A DNA stretch of 64,000 nucleotides, taken from positions 91,973,875 to 92,037,874 of the forward strand of contig NC_061118.1 of assembly GCF_002878395.1 (NCBI RefSeq). Reading direction: 5' to 3'. The notes under the pieces were generated by a model. The model did not search any database. It had not been told where the DNA came from and was given only the letters and a program-made list of their open reading frames with translations. Made by a program: the position numbers and the translations under genes. The stretch comes from Capsicum annuum. Taxonomy: Eukaryota > Streptophyta > Magnoliopsida > Solanales > Solanaceae. Shown here in pieces: positions 1-11,969 of this stretch (position 1 is its first letter; the number at the start of each line of letters is the position of its first letter).

Positions 1-3000
1 CCACCATATTGTCCATACTCAGGTGATACAAGACACTTATATCATAGTCTTTAAGAAACACTAGCCACCTTCTCTGATGAAAATTTAGATCGTTCTGCCT
101 GAAAACATACTGGAGACTCTTGTGGTCAGTGAACACATAAAAATGTACCCCATAAAGATAATGTCTCTAATTCTTTAAGGAAAACATGACTACTGCCAAC
201 TCAAGATCATGAGTCGGATAGTTTTTTTGGTGAGGTTTAAGCTACCTTGAGGTATATGCTATTACCTTTCCCCACTGCATCTATCAAAAATAAAAGCCCA
301 ACTGCAGAAGCATCATAATATACCCCAAAACCATCTAAACCCTGAGTAGATTCAAAACAGGATCGGAGGTGAATCAAGTTTTCAACTCTTGAAATTCTTC
401 TCACAAGAATAGAATTAATGAAATTTGACTTTTTTCTAAGCCATCCTTGATATGGGAGAAGAAATAGAGGAAAATCCTTAAACAAACCATCAGTAGTAAT
501 AGACTAGACCTAAGAAATTATTGATGTTGGATAGAGAGATAAGTCTAGGCTAGTTTCTTACTTCTGTTATCTTTTGAGAATCAACTCGAATACCTTTATC
601 AAAAATGATATGGCCAAGGAAAGATACTAATTTCAATAAGAATTTACACTTGGCTGAACTTAGCAAACAATTGGTGTTGTTTAAGAGTCTGCAAGACAAT
701 CATCTAGTGGTCTGCATGTTCACCCTTCCTTTGAGAATAAATAAGGATGTCATCCACAAAGACTATAATGTACATGTCCAAGTACTTCTTGAACACCCTA
801 TTCATTTAGTACATAAAAGCTGCTGGAGCATTAATTAGTCTAAAATACATAACTACAAATTTGAAGAAGCCATACTGAGTCCTGAAGGCTATCTTCAAGA
901 TGTCACGCTCTCTGATTTTGAGATGATGATAGCCGAACTTAAGGTCTATCTTAGAGAAATAGTTTGCACCCTAAAGTTAGTCTAATAAGTCATCAATCCT
1001 GGGTATGGGATACTTATTCTTGATTGCGACTTTTTCAACTAACGATAGTTAATTCATATTCTGAGAGAATCGTATTTTTTAGCATGAACAAAACTAAACC
1101 ATCCCACAGAGACACATTTAGCCTGATAAAACCCTTGTTCAAAAGATATTTTAATTGTGCTTTCAGTTCCTTATGATTTTTAGATCCATTTTGTAAGGTG
1201 GAATTGAAATCGGCTGGGTATTTAGAAGGACAACTATTTTGAAGTCTATTTCCCTCTCAGGGGAAACTCCGAGTAAATTTTTAGGAAACACTTCTAGAAA
1301 TTCATTCACTACTAGAGCTGACTCAAGACTTGAAATTTTAGTACATGAATCTTTGACTCAGACAAAATGGTAGATGCACCACTTGGAAATCAACTTCCTT
1401 ATCTTAATGAAAGAGACAAATTGACTTATAGGCATTGAGGTACTCCTCCTTCTTTCTATTGTTGGGTTATTGGGAAACTGAATCTAGACTATTATACGTC
1501 TACAGTAAACAGAGTCATACCAAGAGTATAGACAATACTTGTCAAAAATAACATCAAAGTTGGTCATGCCTAACTCTATATGATCGATTGAAGAGACTTT
1601 CTATGATACCATAACTGGGCAATTTCTGTATACTCATCCACTTATGATGGAACTTCAAACTGGAGTAGAAATCGAGAAGGGTTCAATGAGGATTTCAAGA
1701 CTAACACCAAAACTAATTTTATAAAGGGAGTTACGAAGGATAGTGTGGATCTAAGATCTAATAATACATACACATAAAGATGATAGACTTATAATGTACT
1801 AGTAACAAAGTCAGGAAAACATTCTCAATCCTATCAAGTATGAAGGGCATAAAGTCTATTCTATAGTTGTCCACTAGTTGTATTCTATAGTTGTCCACTA
1901 GTTGTACTAAAAGTGGTGCCTTGCTGACTTGAGCGACCTATTTGAACTACTGAAAAGTTAGACTAACCCTACAGCACAATCACTAAGTACTCCTTTATCC
2001 AGTGGCCTGACTTGCCCCACCCAAAACAAGCATTGCTACCCACCATGCACTCAACCTTGTGGTTCTTACCATATTTTGTGCAAACTGGGTTAGTAGCAAC
2101 CACTATTCATGCTACCTTGGGACTTAGAGACTGGTGCCCTATCCCGAGTATCCTATCTTAACATGGGCATAAAGGCACTAGCAGAAGATAGGGGTGGGAA
2201 AAAGATATTTGGTAGAACTAAGAATAATTCCCACCTCTGATCTTGTATTAAAGAAATTAAAACTACCTATTCTGGCCTTCTAGTTCTCCCTTTTGTTCTC
2301 TTTGATATCCTTCTCCTCAATCTATTGAGCATGAACCATAAACCGTGAGATATCCATCTCCTTAACAAATATTGTCATTTTACTCTTTTTAAACACATCC
2401 TTAGAAACACTAGACACAAAATTACTCATTCGGGCCTTAGAATCAGCTATCATGGTCGGAGCATACCTCGCCAATTGAGTAAACTTGAGAGAATACTCCT
2501 TAACAATTATACTGTCTTTCTTCAAGTTAATAAAATCCTACACCTTGGGTTTCCTTAACTCAAGTGGGAAGAACTTGTCTAAAAATGTAGCAGCAAACTC
2601 ATCCCACTCTACAAGCCCTGCATCTACACATTTATCTTTCTTTCACTGCTTGAACCAAGTATGAGCCATCCCTTGCAGTTAGTAAGCAACCAAAATAGAA
2701 CTTTTAGTAGAAGTAACACCCAAAATGTTAGTCACTTTTTAAACATTGTCTAAGAACTCCTATGGATCCTCCTAAGACTTAGATCCAAAATATATTGGTA
2801 GATTTATCCGAGTGAAATCCAAATTCTAACTGCCATAGTATTCACTACTGGGTTAGTTGGGGTAAGAACCTATTGGTTATTATAAGTAGTCATAGTTTAG
2901 GCTAGCACTGTGGAAGAAGCCCCTGAAATCAGCATGAGAGACTTGCTCATTCAAAGGGTCTTTGAGAACTAGCGGTGGTACTTGTTGGTTTCTATTCCTC

Positions 3001-3026
3001 CTTCCGTTAGTTCTTTTAAGAGGCAT
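1..3026 (-). pseudogene. Element A: decayed chromovirus gag-pol (Ty3/gypsy), truncated by window edge
   Basis: Gag-pol of a chromovirus-type Ty3/gypsy retrotransposon, read right to left. A gag start codon lies at 3024-3026. A gag core at 2322-2525 holds an EYSLKFTQLARYAP motif, and a zinc knuckle near 2000-2090 reads CFGWGKSGHW with its second Cys changed to Trp. The end of protease (NFDVIF) is near 1550-1580. Reverse transcriptase shows VFVDDILIYS near 737-770. An RNase H part has YYDASAVGL near 320 and [11 protein letters not shown] near 110-145. Integrase lies off the left edge. Stops and frameshifts interrupt every domain, so no protein can be made. The domain order gag-PR-RT-RH and the adjacent iMet primer site fit a Tekay/Del element. 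Lineage confidence is moderate; retroelement identity is firm. Confidence 0.85.
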
Positions 3027-3230
3027 TGTCTGTAAATGAATAGAGAATAAGTTAGATGAGAAATTTTAATAGAGTTCACACTCTATCACACAACATGATT
3101 CATAAAAGAAGCGTAACTTTCCTAAAATATTTTGTAGGCTCCCGCTCATAAGTGTGGTGCACTTCACACCCATGAACAAGACTCTACTTAGCACGATTTT
3201 CAGATAGCTTACGACACTTTAAATGTACTA

Positions 3231-3242
3231 CTCTGATACCAA
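3231..3242 (-). promoter_or_regulatory. Primer binding site of element A (tRNA-iMet)
   Basis: The minus strand reads TTGGTATCAGAG, which is complementary to the 3' end of plant initiator tRNA-Met. It sits between the gag leader and the LTR, as expected for the first-strand priming site. Confidence 0.85.
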
Positions 3243-3249
3243 GTTTTTC

Positions 3250-5386
3250 ACTAGCTGACACTACCCCTAGTCATAACATGGTGCCTAAGGTCATGAGTGA
3301 CCCCAAGATAACCCATGGCTTGGCATGTATGAGAATAATGAATAAAGTAAAAAAACATTAGGTGGAAGCTAACTGAAATAACTAGTACGAGTAATAATAT
3401 AAAATTGAATGTCAATTAAAGCAGGAAATAACATTGTCTAACAACCCAATAAGTTGGAAATCTAAACATTTATCTGAAAGCCTCTAAGCATAATGAGTTG
3501 TTGGAAGAAGCCCCCAACTGACTAAAACTGAAATAACTTACAAGAAAAAAAGATTGGTGCTAGTCCTTGAATAATGAGGACACACCAAAAGTTGTTGCTG
3601 AATGTGGTGCGTGAACGCGCTAATTGCAGCTTAGGTATTGAGCGACTGAACCTATATTATGAGACAATATAGTGCAAAGCAGTATGCAATTAGTAATTTG
3701 AATGTACTGACTATGCGAGATGGGAAACTAACTAGTATAAGTTGAACATGAATGCATGAACATGTAAACTGAAAGCAAGAGCAAATATTATCATGTATTA
3801 AATAAAAACTAAAAATCTAAATAACTAAATACGAGGTCAATGCAAAACTAAACTGAACACTATCTAAATCATAAACTGAGGACTATGGGTGCTAACAATA
3901 ACCGACATACCCCAGTCTTTACAAAATTAAGGTCCAACTTGTAACCCCAGTTAGAAGGGTGCTAGTACCTTGCCAAGGGTACCAATACTGGCTGGTGTGG
4001 ATCCATTAGTCTGATGTTCCAAAGGACTAGGGTATAAGTACTAACTGGTGGGTAATCCCTTATAACCTACAGTGGCATTGTAGTTCTGGAACTTGGGGAC
4101 TTCTACTAAATGACTTAGTCCTAACTGACGGGTGAGCCTTTATCCCTGCATTCACTCGGTGCTAAGTATGACTCCCAAATAAATGACTCTAAAATTTGAT
4201 ATTTATATATATGCTCAATATAGTAATATTATTAAAAATAGTTACATATACATACATGAAGTGCTCAAAACATGATAACTGATAAATATAAGAAATCTTA
4301 GGTATCAGGTGTTCATAACCCACTAGCTCTAGCTAATGCACTGAACATGATAAATGTTAATAGTTGATCATAATAGGTAGTTTCATACATCAAGCCAAAA
4401 ACACAATGAGTGATCATAATTAGGAAATTCATGATTTGTGAACTTCAAAGATATCACTCTTATGGGAAGACATGTATTCATAGAGGGATCACAAAGAAAA
4501 CTAAGTAAAATAAGAAACTTCATATTTGACCTGGAACCCAGCTTGAGGGGAAATTAAACTTGGATATTGAGAAATCTTTAGGACTCAATGGGTAGAAGGG
4601 ACCCATTGATGAAACCCTACATACCTGAAGTGAAATCCTTGGAGAAAAACTTTGGAATTAGAGCTTGTTCCTGAGAAACCCTATCTTGCTTTGGAGAAGA
4701 GAAAAATCACATTATTTTGCTAAGCATAGAATGATTTATGATTAACTGGTGGATTTTGGAGATTTTAGGCTTATATACTTCTTTTGAGGAAGACTAAATA
4801 ACGTGGGTTAGGAGTGTAAGGAATGGGAAAAGACTAAACACCCCTTTTTAAATTGTGTAGAAATTTCTAGTTTCAGTCGTAACCACTCAAACTATTACTC
4901 GTTATGACTGGTCATGAGTCATAGCCTAGAGTCGTGACTTGGGGACCTGATCTTTGGGTCCTTATTGGTCTGACAATGACTTCCCTACTAATAAATTATT
5001 GAGTCTAATCATGAGCCATTAGGAGTAGTCATTATAGGATACTTAATTTATTGGTTTCTTTGAATTATGACAACAGGTTCATCTAATGTCTTCTTAGGAC
5101 TTATAACAAGTTGTTGGCTAGACTCATTCCCACAGGGGTAAATTTTTTAGCTACCTCACTACTGTGGAAACAATTCCACATAATGACTCATTACATCTGG
5201 TAATGGGTCATTTACTGAGTCGTTATCAGTTGTAGTTTGGCAGTCTCTCAGATAACTAGTCATATCTTTTTTACTTGATATTAGACTAAGGCGAGACAGG
5301 TGGTATTAGAAAATTAATCTAATGTACTATATGGTGGTGGGTCTAGAGCTAAAAACTTAGAGTATTATGGATACACAACTAAAACA
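3250..5386 (-). repeat. 5' LTR of element A (approximate ends)
   Basis: Non-coding block between the primer site of A and the gag of element B. On the minus strand it would start TGTTTTAG at 5386 and end just before the primer site; the inner end could be up to about 15 bases off. A TATA box (AAGTATATAA on the minus strand) is at 4771-4780. Upstream of it, at 4873-5246, are about four degenerate units built on the words GAGTCGTGAC, GTCATGAGTC and AATGACTC, at roughly 95-110 bp spacing. The matching 3' LTR lies outside the window, so the ends cannot be confirmed by comparison. Confidence 0.65.
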
Positions 5387-5401
5387 TGCTCCCTAAGTTG
5401 A

Positions 5402-6330
5402 ACCATAACTAAGAGATTCGACTGACCTAGAGTAACCACCATAACCAGAATAGCCCGAAGATGAACCCCTCAAAGACTGACCGCCAACCTAACTAGAGCA
5501 ATCACTAGCAGTAGACTGACCTCCTTCGGTAATCTAAAGAGCTACTTAAACCAGTCAAGCAGGCTAACATTGAGGCTGATACTATGGATGTAGAAGATAT
5601 CTACCATGAGAAATTCTACCTTTGAATCGGGAATTACTATGGCTCCCACTAAAGCTACCCTAATATTGAAGCCTTTTATTGCTTCCACCTTGGGCCTTAC
5701 AATGCATCTCCTCTATTACCTGATTATGATTCAAAACCTCAACAAAAGAACTACCCACAGTAACCAAACTCTGAGTAGACATACAAAGACAATGTCTCAA
5801 TCCTTGAATACAACATAAACTTTCATACTCAGTAGATAAAGTGCAAGTGGCATGCCTAGACAACTTATAAAAAATGCCTCACACTCCACCACAGAAATTG
5901 AGCCCTATTCTAATCTCAAAAACTGATATCTCAATCAATCGCTAAGGCTATCAGTCATATACTTCTCGAAGAATTGAGTCCACATCAAATGAGAAAATCT
6001 AGTTGTCCAAGAATCATGATAACATATCCACCAATGTCGATCAGCCAAGTCCAACAAAAAAGTAGAGTAATCCACACTACGAGTCTCAACTAGGCCAAAA
6101 TTATAGATATTATCCTCATAAGCAATCGAAAACTCATAGGTATCCTCGCTCGGTTCACCAAAAAACCTAGGCGGAGCCAGTCTTAAGAATCTATACAACA
6201 TGTTTTGCTCCTCAACAGATATAGAAGGCTGGGCAACCACTGGCTTAGTAACTACTAGCTAAGCAACTACCGACGTGGCAGGCACCTCAACTCTGGGAGT
6301 CGCAGCTATAGGATGCATCCCACCTCTATA
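5402..6330 (-). pseudogene. Element B: gag remnant of a minus-strand gypsy element
   Basis: The 5935-6240 stretch translates on the minus strand into a gag N-terminal domain (FLRLAPPRFFGEPSEDTYEF ... LDLADRHWW), typical of gypsy elements annotated in Solanaceae. More degenerate gag C-terminal sequence continues to about 5402, where LTR A begins. No pol follows. Upstream, 6331-6725 is its untranslated leader, which is broken off by the Outer element; primer site and LTR reappear at 27641-30139. Stops precede and follow the readable part. Confidence 0.7.
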
Positions 6331-6725
6331 CCACTCTGATATATGGATTGTAGACCATTAAACAATGCACAATTAACCAACCCTAAAAATTAAGTCAAAG
6401 CATATCTTAGCACCAAAGAAGAAACAAATCCAAGTGAAGCCTCGATGGGTCCCTTGTACACCACTGGCTGAGGAGGAAAAATATTTGGCTCAAGTGTGAG
6501 AATAGGGTCTAAAATAGTCCCATATACTGACCCCTAACAAGGAACATATCTCACAGCTATCCACGACCGCTGGTTCATTGAAGAATTAAGGTAGGATCCC
6601 TAGGCTTGGTTTGGGTCCCTCATCTCTTATAGAAATAGTACGCATCCTAGCCATCTACAAAAGAGTGAAGTTAAAGGAATATTTTATAAATCAACTCAAA
6701 CTCTTAGCACAAAATGAGTTGTTCA
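6331..6725 (-). other. Leader of element B, left of the Outer insertion
   Basis: Non-coding sequence between the gag of B and the edge of the Outer 5' LTR. Its continuation is inferred to be 27512-27640 on the other side of the 20.8-kb Outer insertion. Together the two parts would make a leader of about 520 bases between primer site and gag, a plausible length. No ORF is credible here. Confidence 0.5.
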
Positions 6726-6907
6726 TGTGTGAGCTAATGCTAACATATTTGAGGCTTTTAACTATGAATAATTATGAAGTCTTAAGCAAATTTAGTCGTT
6801 TTTGATTGGTTTATGTTTGATTTTATAGTTTGAGCTGATATGATAAAGAACCAACATGAATGAGAGCAAAAAAGTTGAAATCTGAAGAAATCTAAAGAAA
6901 AGAGTGG

Positions 6908-7239
6908 CTGATAACATTTGTGATAAGTCGTCGTCTTGGTGATAAGTTATCAAGTTTGTTGTCAGCAGTAAATAGAAAATTGGCCTAAGTTGAAAGATCT
7001 GACAACATTTTGTAATAAGTCGTCAAGGGTCTGATAAGCTATTAAGAATATCATCAGCCTGAGGCATCATAGGAGAACTGAAGTAGAGCTTTGACGGTAT
7101 TTTATGATAGGCCGTCACGAAGCTGATAAGTTGTCAAGTTTATCGTCAGCCTTAAACAGGAAAAGCCAAAGCTGAAGAAGGAGCTGACGACATTTGTGAT
7201 AAGTCATCCTCCTCCTGATAGGCTATCATAAATGTCATC
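6908..7239 (+). repeat. Four 92-bp spaced palindromic units in U3 of the Outer 5' LTR
   Basis: Units start at 6908, 6999, 7091 and 7183, so spacing is 91-92 bp. Each about 57-bp unit is an imperfect inverted repeat: a left arm like CTGACGACATTTGTGATAAG and a right arm like GCTATCATAAATGTCATC. The last unit, 7183-7239, is the cleanest. A hairpin or a dimeric protein site could form from each. The array ends about 55 bases before the TATA-like box. Confidence 0.85.
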
Positions 7240-7294
7240 ACCTAATCTGAGGGATTTCTAAATTCTATTATTTTGTTTCTATAATTAGGGTGAA

Positions 7295-7304
7295 CTATTT
7301 AAAG
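7295..7304 (+). promoter_or_regulatory. Putative TATA box of the Outer 5' LTR
   Basis: CTATTTAAAG lies just downstream of the U3 palindromic array and is conserved in the 3' LTR. Its position fits the LTR promoter; transcription is not shown by sequence alone. Confidence 0.5.
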
Positions 7305-8209
7305 TTTTGTTTTAAGGTTTTCTAAGGGAGTTCCGCACATTAAGTTTTGACAAATACTTCTAATATTTTTCTCTCTCTAATTTCTTGGCTTGAAAAAGCA
7401 AATACTTTACTATCATTATTCTAGGATTTTCCTTTATGACCTAATCTACGATTTACTAGTTATTATTCTTCTTGTGGTAATTTTAACCTTCCAAGCATGA
7501 ATACAACTTGTTGTTTTTATTTTAGCATTATGAGTGGCTAAATTCCTTTAACCTGAATTATGGGATCTTGGGTTAGGTTTTTATAAGGTGCTAAGTGTTC
7601 AATATTCAAAAGGTGGTAGGATTTCTTAATAATTCTGAGATTTTAATTAATATCTGTTGGTTGCAAACAATAAATAACACCTGATTTGGTTTGCTTGAGA
7701 AAGAAATCAAATAGAGGGGAAGTGAATTATAAATAGGGACTTGGAAATACTTCGTTTAATAATAAGTGTTGTAACAAGGTTGGTTAACTTGAGGTAAAAT
7801 TTGGCTAGTGAATATAGATTCCCTAAGTCCGAGAGGATTAGGTAATTAAATGGTTAAGTAGGTCGAGAGACATTTAAGCATAACGTTGATAAAGATAACT
7901 TGTCGTCCTACCTACTGTGAGAATCTTGAACCACCGTTAGCACCTGTCAAGTATCGGAATTCCTAGTGAACATAATTCTGGTTTTTCATAAAATCTTGAT
8001 TACGAACACTGATTAAAGCAACCGACAATTACTTGTTAAACTAAAAACCCCCATTTCTGGGAACATCCAACTATCAGTTGATTGATTTGTAAATGACTTA
8101 CGTTCACACCATATTCCCTATGGGATTCGACCCCAACCTAGTTAGGTTTTATATTGACGACGATCTCGTACATTCTCATTACGAGGTATAGTTTGAGCAT
8201 TATCAAAAA

Positions 8210-8227
8210 TGGCGCTGTTGCTGGGGA
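8210..8227 (+). promoter_or_regulatory. Primer binding site of Outer (tRNA-Asp type)
   Basis: TGGCGCTGTTGCTGGGGA starts 5 bases after the LTR end. It matches TGGCGCCGTTGCCGGGGA, the complement of plant tRNA-Asp 3' ends used by Athila-like elements, apart from two C-to-T changes. These changes are what deamination of methylated cytosines would give. Confidence 0.8.
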
Positions 8228-8328
8228 ATATGGTTGTAAATTAAAGTTTGTGTGTGCAAATTAACTGTTAGTTAAGTTTCCTAGCTTTACGTTTATTTGT
8301 TGTTTTTGTTTATTTCAGGATCTTTATA

Positions 8329-10739
8329 ATGTATGCAAAGAACGAAAAGTTCTATTGAACCATTATTACCACCTAATCTGGAACCGTAGCAAATTGAAAG
8401 AATGGCAGAACAGTAAGAGGTTGACAAACTGGCAGCCTTAGCGAGAGCTCAAGTGAATATGCAGAATGTTATGAAATAGGAATGATATCTAAATCCTGAG
8501 GGAGAAGATTTGGGAGACGAGGAGTTGCTGAATCCTGGTAACCCAAGGTATGCAGAGCAGATAGCTGAACTAGTATGGCGTAATGTTAATCGGAACCATC
8601 AATTTTGAGAAATACAAGAGTACCAGCTGGTCTAGTATGATCCCTATGGTGTTGATGATGGCATAGACGGGGCAAGTGCAACGGGTGCAATCATTCCTCC
8701 ACCATTAGCACCTAGGGCCAAGTTCAACATTACGAGTACTATGATCTAACTCCTCAATCTGAAGGGGTTGTTTGGTGTTCTTCCTAGGGATGATCCAAAC
8801 CTACATCTGGGGAATTTTATCACCATTTGCAAATCTTTTAATAACACAGGAGTAGGCTAGAATGCTATCCGGTTGAGATTGTTTCCATTGTCTCTATCTG
8901 GGAAGGTAACATTGTGGTTAAATGAGCTGACACCAAATTTTATAACCAACTGGAGGCAGTTGAAAGGTGCTTTCCTAGAAAGTTTCTTTCCACCTTCTAG
9001 GAGGGTACAGTTGAGGGATGAGATCAGCAACTTTAGGCAGCTCCCGACTGAATCCTTGCATGAAATATGGGAAAGATTCTAGAAGAAACTGACATAGTGT
9101 CTGAACCACAACATGACGGACATACACTTGATAGAGACTTTGTACAGGGCTCTTAACTCTGTGCGCAGCCAATTGTAGATAATGCTGCTAGTTGTTTATT
9201 TGTTGATCTTACATTACCAGAGGCTTTAGATATACTGGCTAGAATGACCAAACAGAGTCAGGCATAGCATACCAAAGACTCTGTGGTAGCTATCCCCACT
9301 GCTTCTGTGGGTATTACTGCGGAACAATGCAGAAGAGAAAAGGAGTGTGACCAAGACATGGCTCACCTTAAAATGCAGATAGACTTGCTGACCAAGCACT
9401 TGCTATTATGCAAGGTTGAAAAGGTGAAAGTTGTGGGATCTCAGTATAGAAGTGATATTAATGTAGATAAAGAGGCGAACTATATTAATAATCAGGAAGG
9501 TTTCTGAGGAAATAGCCAAGGGAATCAAGGTCGAAACTTTTATGATAAGCCTTGTTATAAATATAGGGAGTAGGGAAATTGGAGGAATAACAATGACAAG
9601 AGTGGGCTATATGTTTCTCCTGGAAATCGTGAGGCTGCATCATCAAGTTCTGAAAAGATGTCCATAAAGGACATGATGGCTAAGTTGTTGAAGGGAGTAG
9701 AGGCAACCAACTCTGGTGTGACCACCATAAAGAGTGATTTGACATCTATCAGTCAGTTAGTGCAGTCATACTCTACCACAATCAAATAGTTGGAGCAGCA
9801 GATGAGCCAATTCTCCACAGCATTCAACCAGAGGAAGACCAGAACACTACCAAGCGATACAATCCAGAATCTGTAGAATGATGGCTCATGCATAGCTATT
9901 ACTACTAAAAGTGGTAAGATATTACCTTGCCCTTCTGTGGGCAAACCTGTTCTTGATGAGGTAGTGGTTGATGAACCGAAAGAAGGTGATCCAATGGAGT
10001 CTAAAAAGCTGGAAAATTCTGATGATGCTTTGGAGAAAGATAAAAAGAAGAAAAAGGAGGTGGTGCTAAAAACTATCCCAAGACCACCATCTCCATTTCC
10101 TCAATGATTGAAGAAGAAAACGGATGAGACAAAATTTTGCAAATTCATGGAAATTCTCAAGCAATTGACAATAAATGTGCCTTGGTTGAGGAACTTGAGA
10201 AAATGCCATGATATGTGAAGTTCATGAAAGACCTTGTGACTAATAAATGGAAGGTTAGCCATGAACCAAAGTACAATCTCCTTCATTATGGAGCTATCTC
10301 TACAAGGTGTTTAGTGCAGAAAAAGGCACATCTGGGAGTATTTACCATCCCGTGCACTATTGGTTCCTTGAATTTCACAGAAGCACTATGCGATTTGGGA
10401 GCCAGTATAAACCTATTAACACTTTCTGTGTAAAAGAAACTGGGTTTGGGGGATCCTACTCTGACAAACATGCGGTTAGTGATGGTAGATAGGTCTGTGA
10501 AATGGCCTATGGGCATGTTACATGATGTTTTAGTTAAGGTGGCCGATTTTATTCTGCCTGCTAATTTTGTAGTCTTGGATTGTGAAGTGGACTTTGAAGT
10601 TCCCATCATCTTAGGTAAACCATTCCTCACAACTGGGCGAGTGATAGTAGACATGGAGTTGAATGAGCTGAAGTTCAGGCTCAATGACAAAGAAGCATGC
10701 TTTGAAATACACTCATCCATGACAAGAAAAAAGAGATGA
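8329..10739 (+). pseudogene. Outer gag-protease remnant
   Basis: The gag start is at 8329 (MYA...), with an early one-base frameshift near 8338. The gag core at 8873-9082 contains LRLFPLSLSGKVTLWLNEL and FFPPSRRVQLRDEISNF, characteristic of Athila gag. A coiled or basic linker follows at 9283-9507 and 9650-9950. The retroviral-type aspartic protease is at 10215-10739, with active-site DLGAS near 10397-10411, then VLDCEVDFEVPIILGKPFL and a final NELKFRLNDKEACFEI. Normally reverse transcriptase follows in the same frame; here the frame stops at 10739 and pol is missing. Several in-frame stops (for example after IWERF at 9080) disable gag. Confidence 0.85.
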
Positions 10740-10819
10740 GTGTTTTCTCAATCGTTAATTTATTTTATGAAGATAGGAAAGAGGTATCACCAGGTTGTCT
10801 TGGCGAAGTATGAGTAGTC

Positions 10820-10880
10820 AAGATAACCAAGTCGTGTCGCGACAGTAAATCAGGCGCTATTGGGAGGCAACCCAAAATTT
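10820..10880 (+). other. Post-integrase conserved block of Athila-like elements
   Basis: The block contains GTCGCGACAGTAAATCAGGC and then TTGGGAGGCAACCCAA (about 10861-10876). Related wording occurs twice behind the integrase of element C (minus strand, about 38575-38615 and 38650-38695: TTAAATCAA...GGAGGCAACC). In C it marks the end of pol. In Outer it follows the protease almost directly, which pinpoints the pol deletion to roughly 10740-10820. Confidence 0.6.
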
Positions 10881-10954
10881 TTCTATTCCTATAAATTATT
10901 TATTTTTGTAGTTAAGATTTAGTTCATAGAAGGTGGAATTGATGTAGTCAGACA

Positions 10955-11107
10955 AATACCCATAATGATAATTTTTGACGGGCTATCAAGATAGTGATAA
11001 ATCATCAGATTTGTCGTCAGAGACCTCAGCTCTTAAGAAGGGTCTGTCAAGGCTGACGATATTTATGATAAGCTATTACACATGTGGCGGATTATCAGAA
11101 ATATCAT
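10955..11107 (+). repeat. Two internal copies of the 92-bp palindromic unit
   Basis: One unit ends TTTGTCGTCAG at 11028, and another runs 11049-11106 (CTGACGATATTTATGATAAG ... ATCAGAAATATCATCAC). They are the same word as in the Outer U3 but lie in the internal region, between protease and ORF3. Confidence 0.75.
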
Positions 11108-11608
11108 CACAAAAAGCCCAATATTAGCTGAAACCGTGGGCCAAATTAAAAAGACCCGACCCGGCCCACAGCTTGGCCTTTCCACCTTCCTACTTAATTT
11201 TTAATTCCTTTAAGTTATTTTCCTTCCATACTTAGAGTATTTTATTCCCTTCTTTGAACTCCTTCCAAGTAAAATAAGAATAAATTTCCTTGTGTGTGTG
11301 GGTTTGTAATTAAAATCAAGAACTTCTTATTACTTCCTCTTGCTCGTGTAATTATATTGAAGAATCCCATCAGGTATGCTCGAAATTTAACTTTTATTTT
11401 CTAATGGTAAGTGATAGATTGATGACAACCCAAGTTCTCAAGAAGCTTGAACCAAATTCAACTTGCAAAAAGGGCTAAAAATTAGAACTAGGGTTTGCTG
11501 TGCAAGCCTAAGGCTTATAAGCTCAGCTCAAAAACAAAACTTGAGTGAATTTTAAGGAAAAATGGGACCAAAAATTGAGTTAAAGTCAAATTAAAGTTTT
11601 GATAAGAG

Positions 11609-11846
11609 CTGACGACTTTCTAGATGAGCTATCACATCTGTGATGACTTAACAAAAATGTCGCCAAAGGCTGCTAAGAATAAGTAGGTTCTATTTAGAGC
11701 TGACGACATTTATGATAGGCTATCACGTTTGTCACGGCTTATCAGAAATGTCATCAAAAGTTGATAAAATCTTATGAGTTCTATTTAGAGCTGATGACAT
11801 TTATGATATGCTATCACTTTTGTGATGAATTATCAGGAAATATCAT
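11609..11846 (+). repeat. Three internal palindromic units, 91-bp period, upstream of ORF3
   Basis: Units start at 11609, 11700 and 11791, exactly 91 bp apart. Each has arms like TGACGACATTTATGATAG and GGCTTATCAGAAATGTCATC. The linkers are also similar (GTTCTATTTAGAGCTGA before units two and three), so this is a true tandem repeat. The array ends about 125 bases before the ORF3 start codon at 11970. Confidence 0.85.
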
Positions 11847-11969
11847 CACACCTGGGACCTAAAGCATTACTAAACCCTTTCAAGGGGTGTGGAATTTCAA
11901 TGATCGATGTTTTTGTGTCTATACTCTTGAGGGTCAGCTAATGGTTTTTCTTTTGCTACAGGTCTTGAA

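Larger units (their letters stand above)
6726..8205 (+). repeat. Outer 5' LTR
   Basis: The LTR begins TGTGTGAGC and ends GCATTATCA just before the primer site. The same sequence returns at 26024-27511. U3 carries four palindromic units (6908-7239) followed by a TATA-like CTATTTAAAG at 7295-7304. The 3' end has the phrase GGGATTCGACCCCAACC, common in Athila-like LTRs. Confidence 0.88.

Noticed and set aside
8210..8227. Possible tRNA-Asp gene fragment
   Set aside because: Only the 18-bp 3' end complement is present, exactly at the LTR edge; it is a primer binding site. No complete tRNA cloverleaf was recognised anywhere in the window.
11609..11846. CRISPR-like regular repeat spacing
   Set aside because: This is a plant genome. 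The linkers between units are themselves similar, the units are palindromic throughout, and there are no cas genes; it is a tandem repeat.
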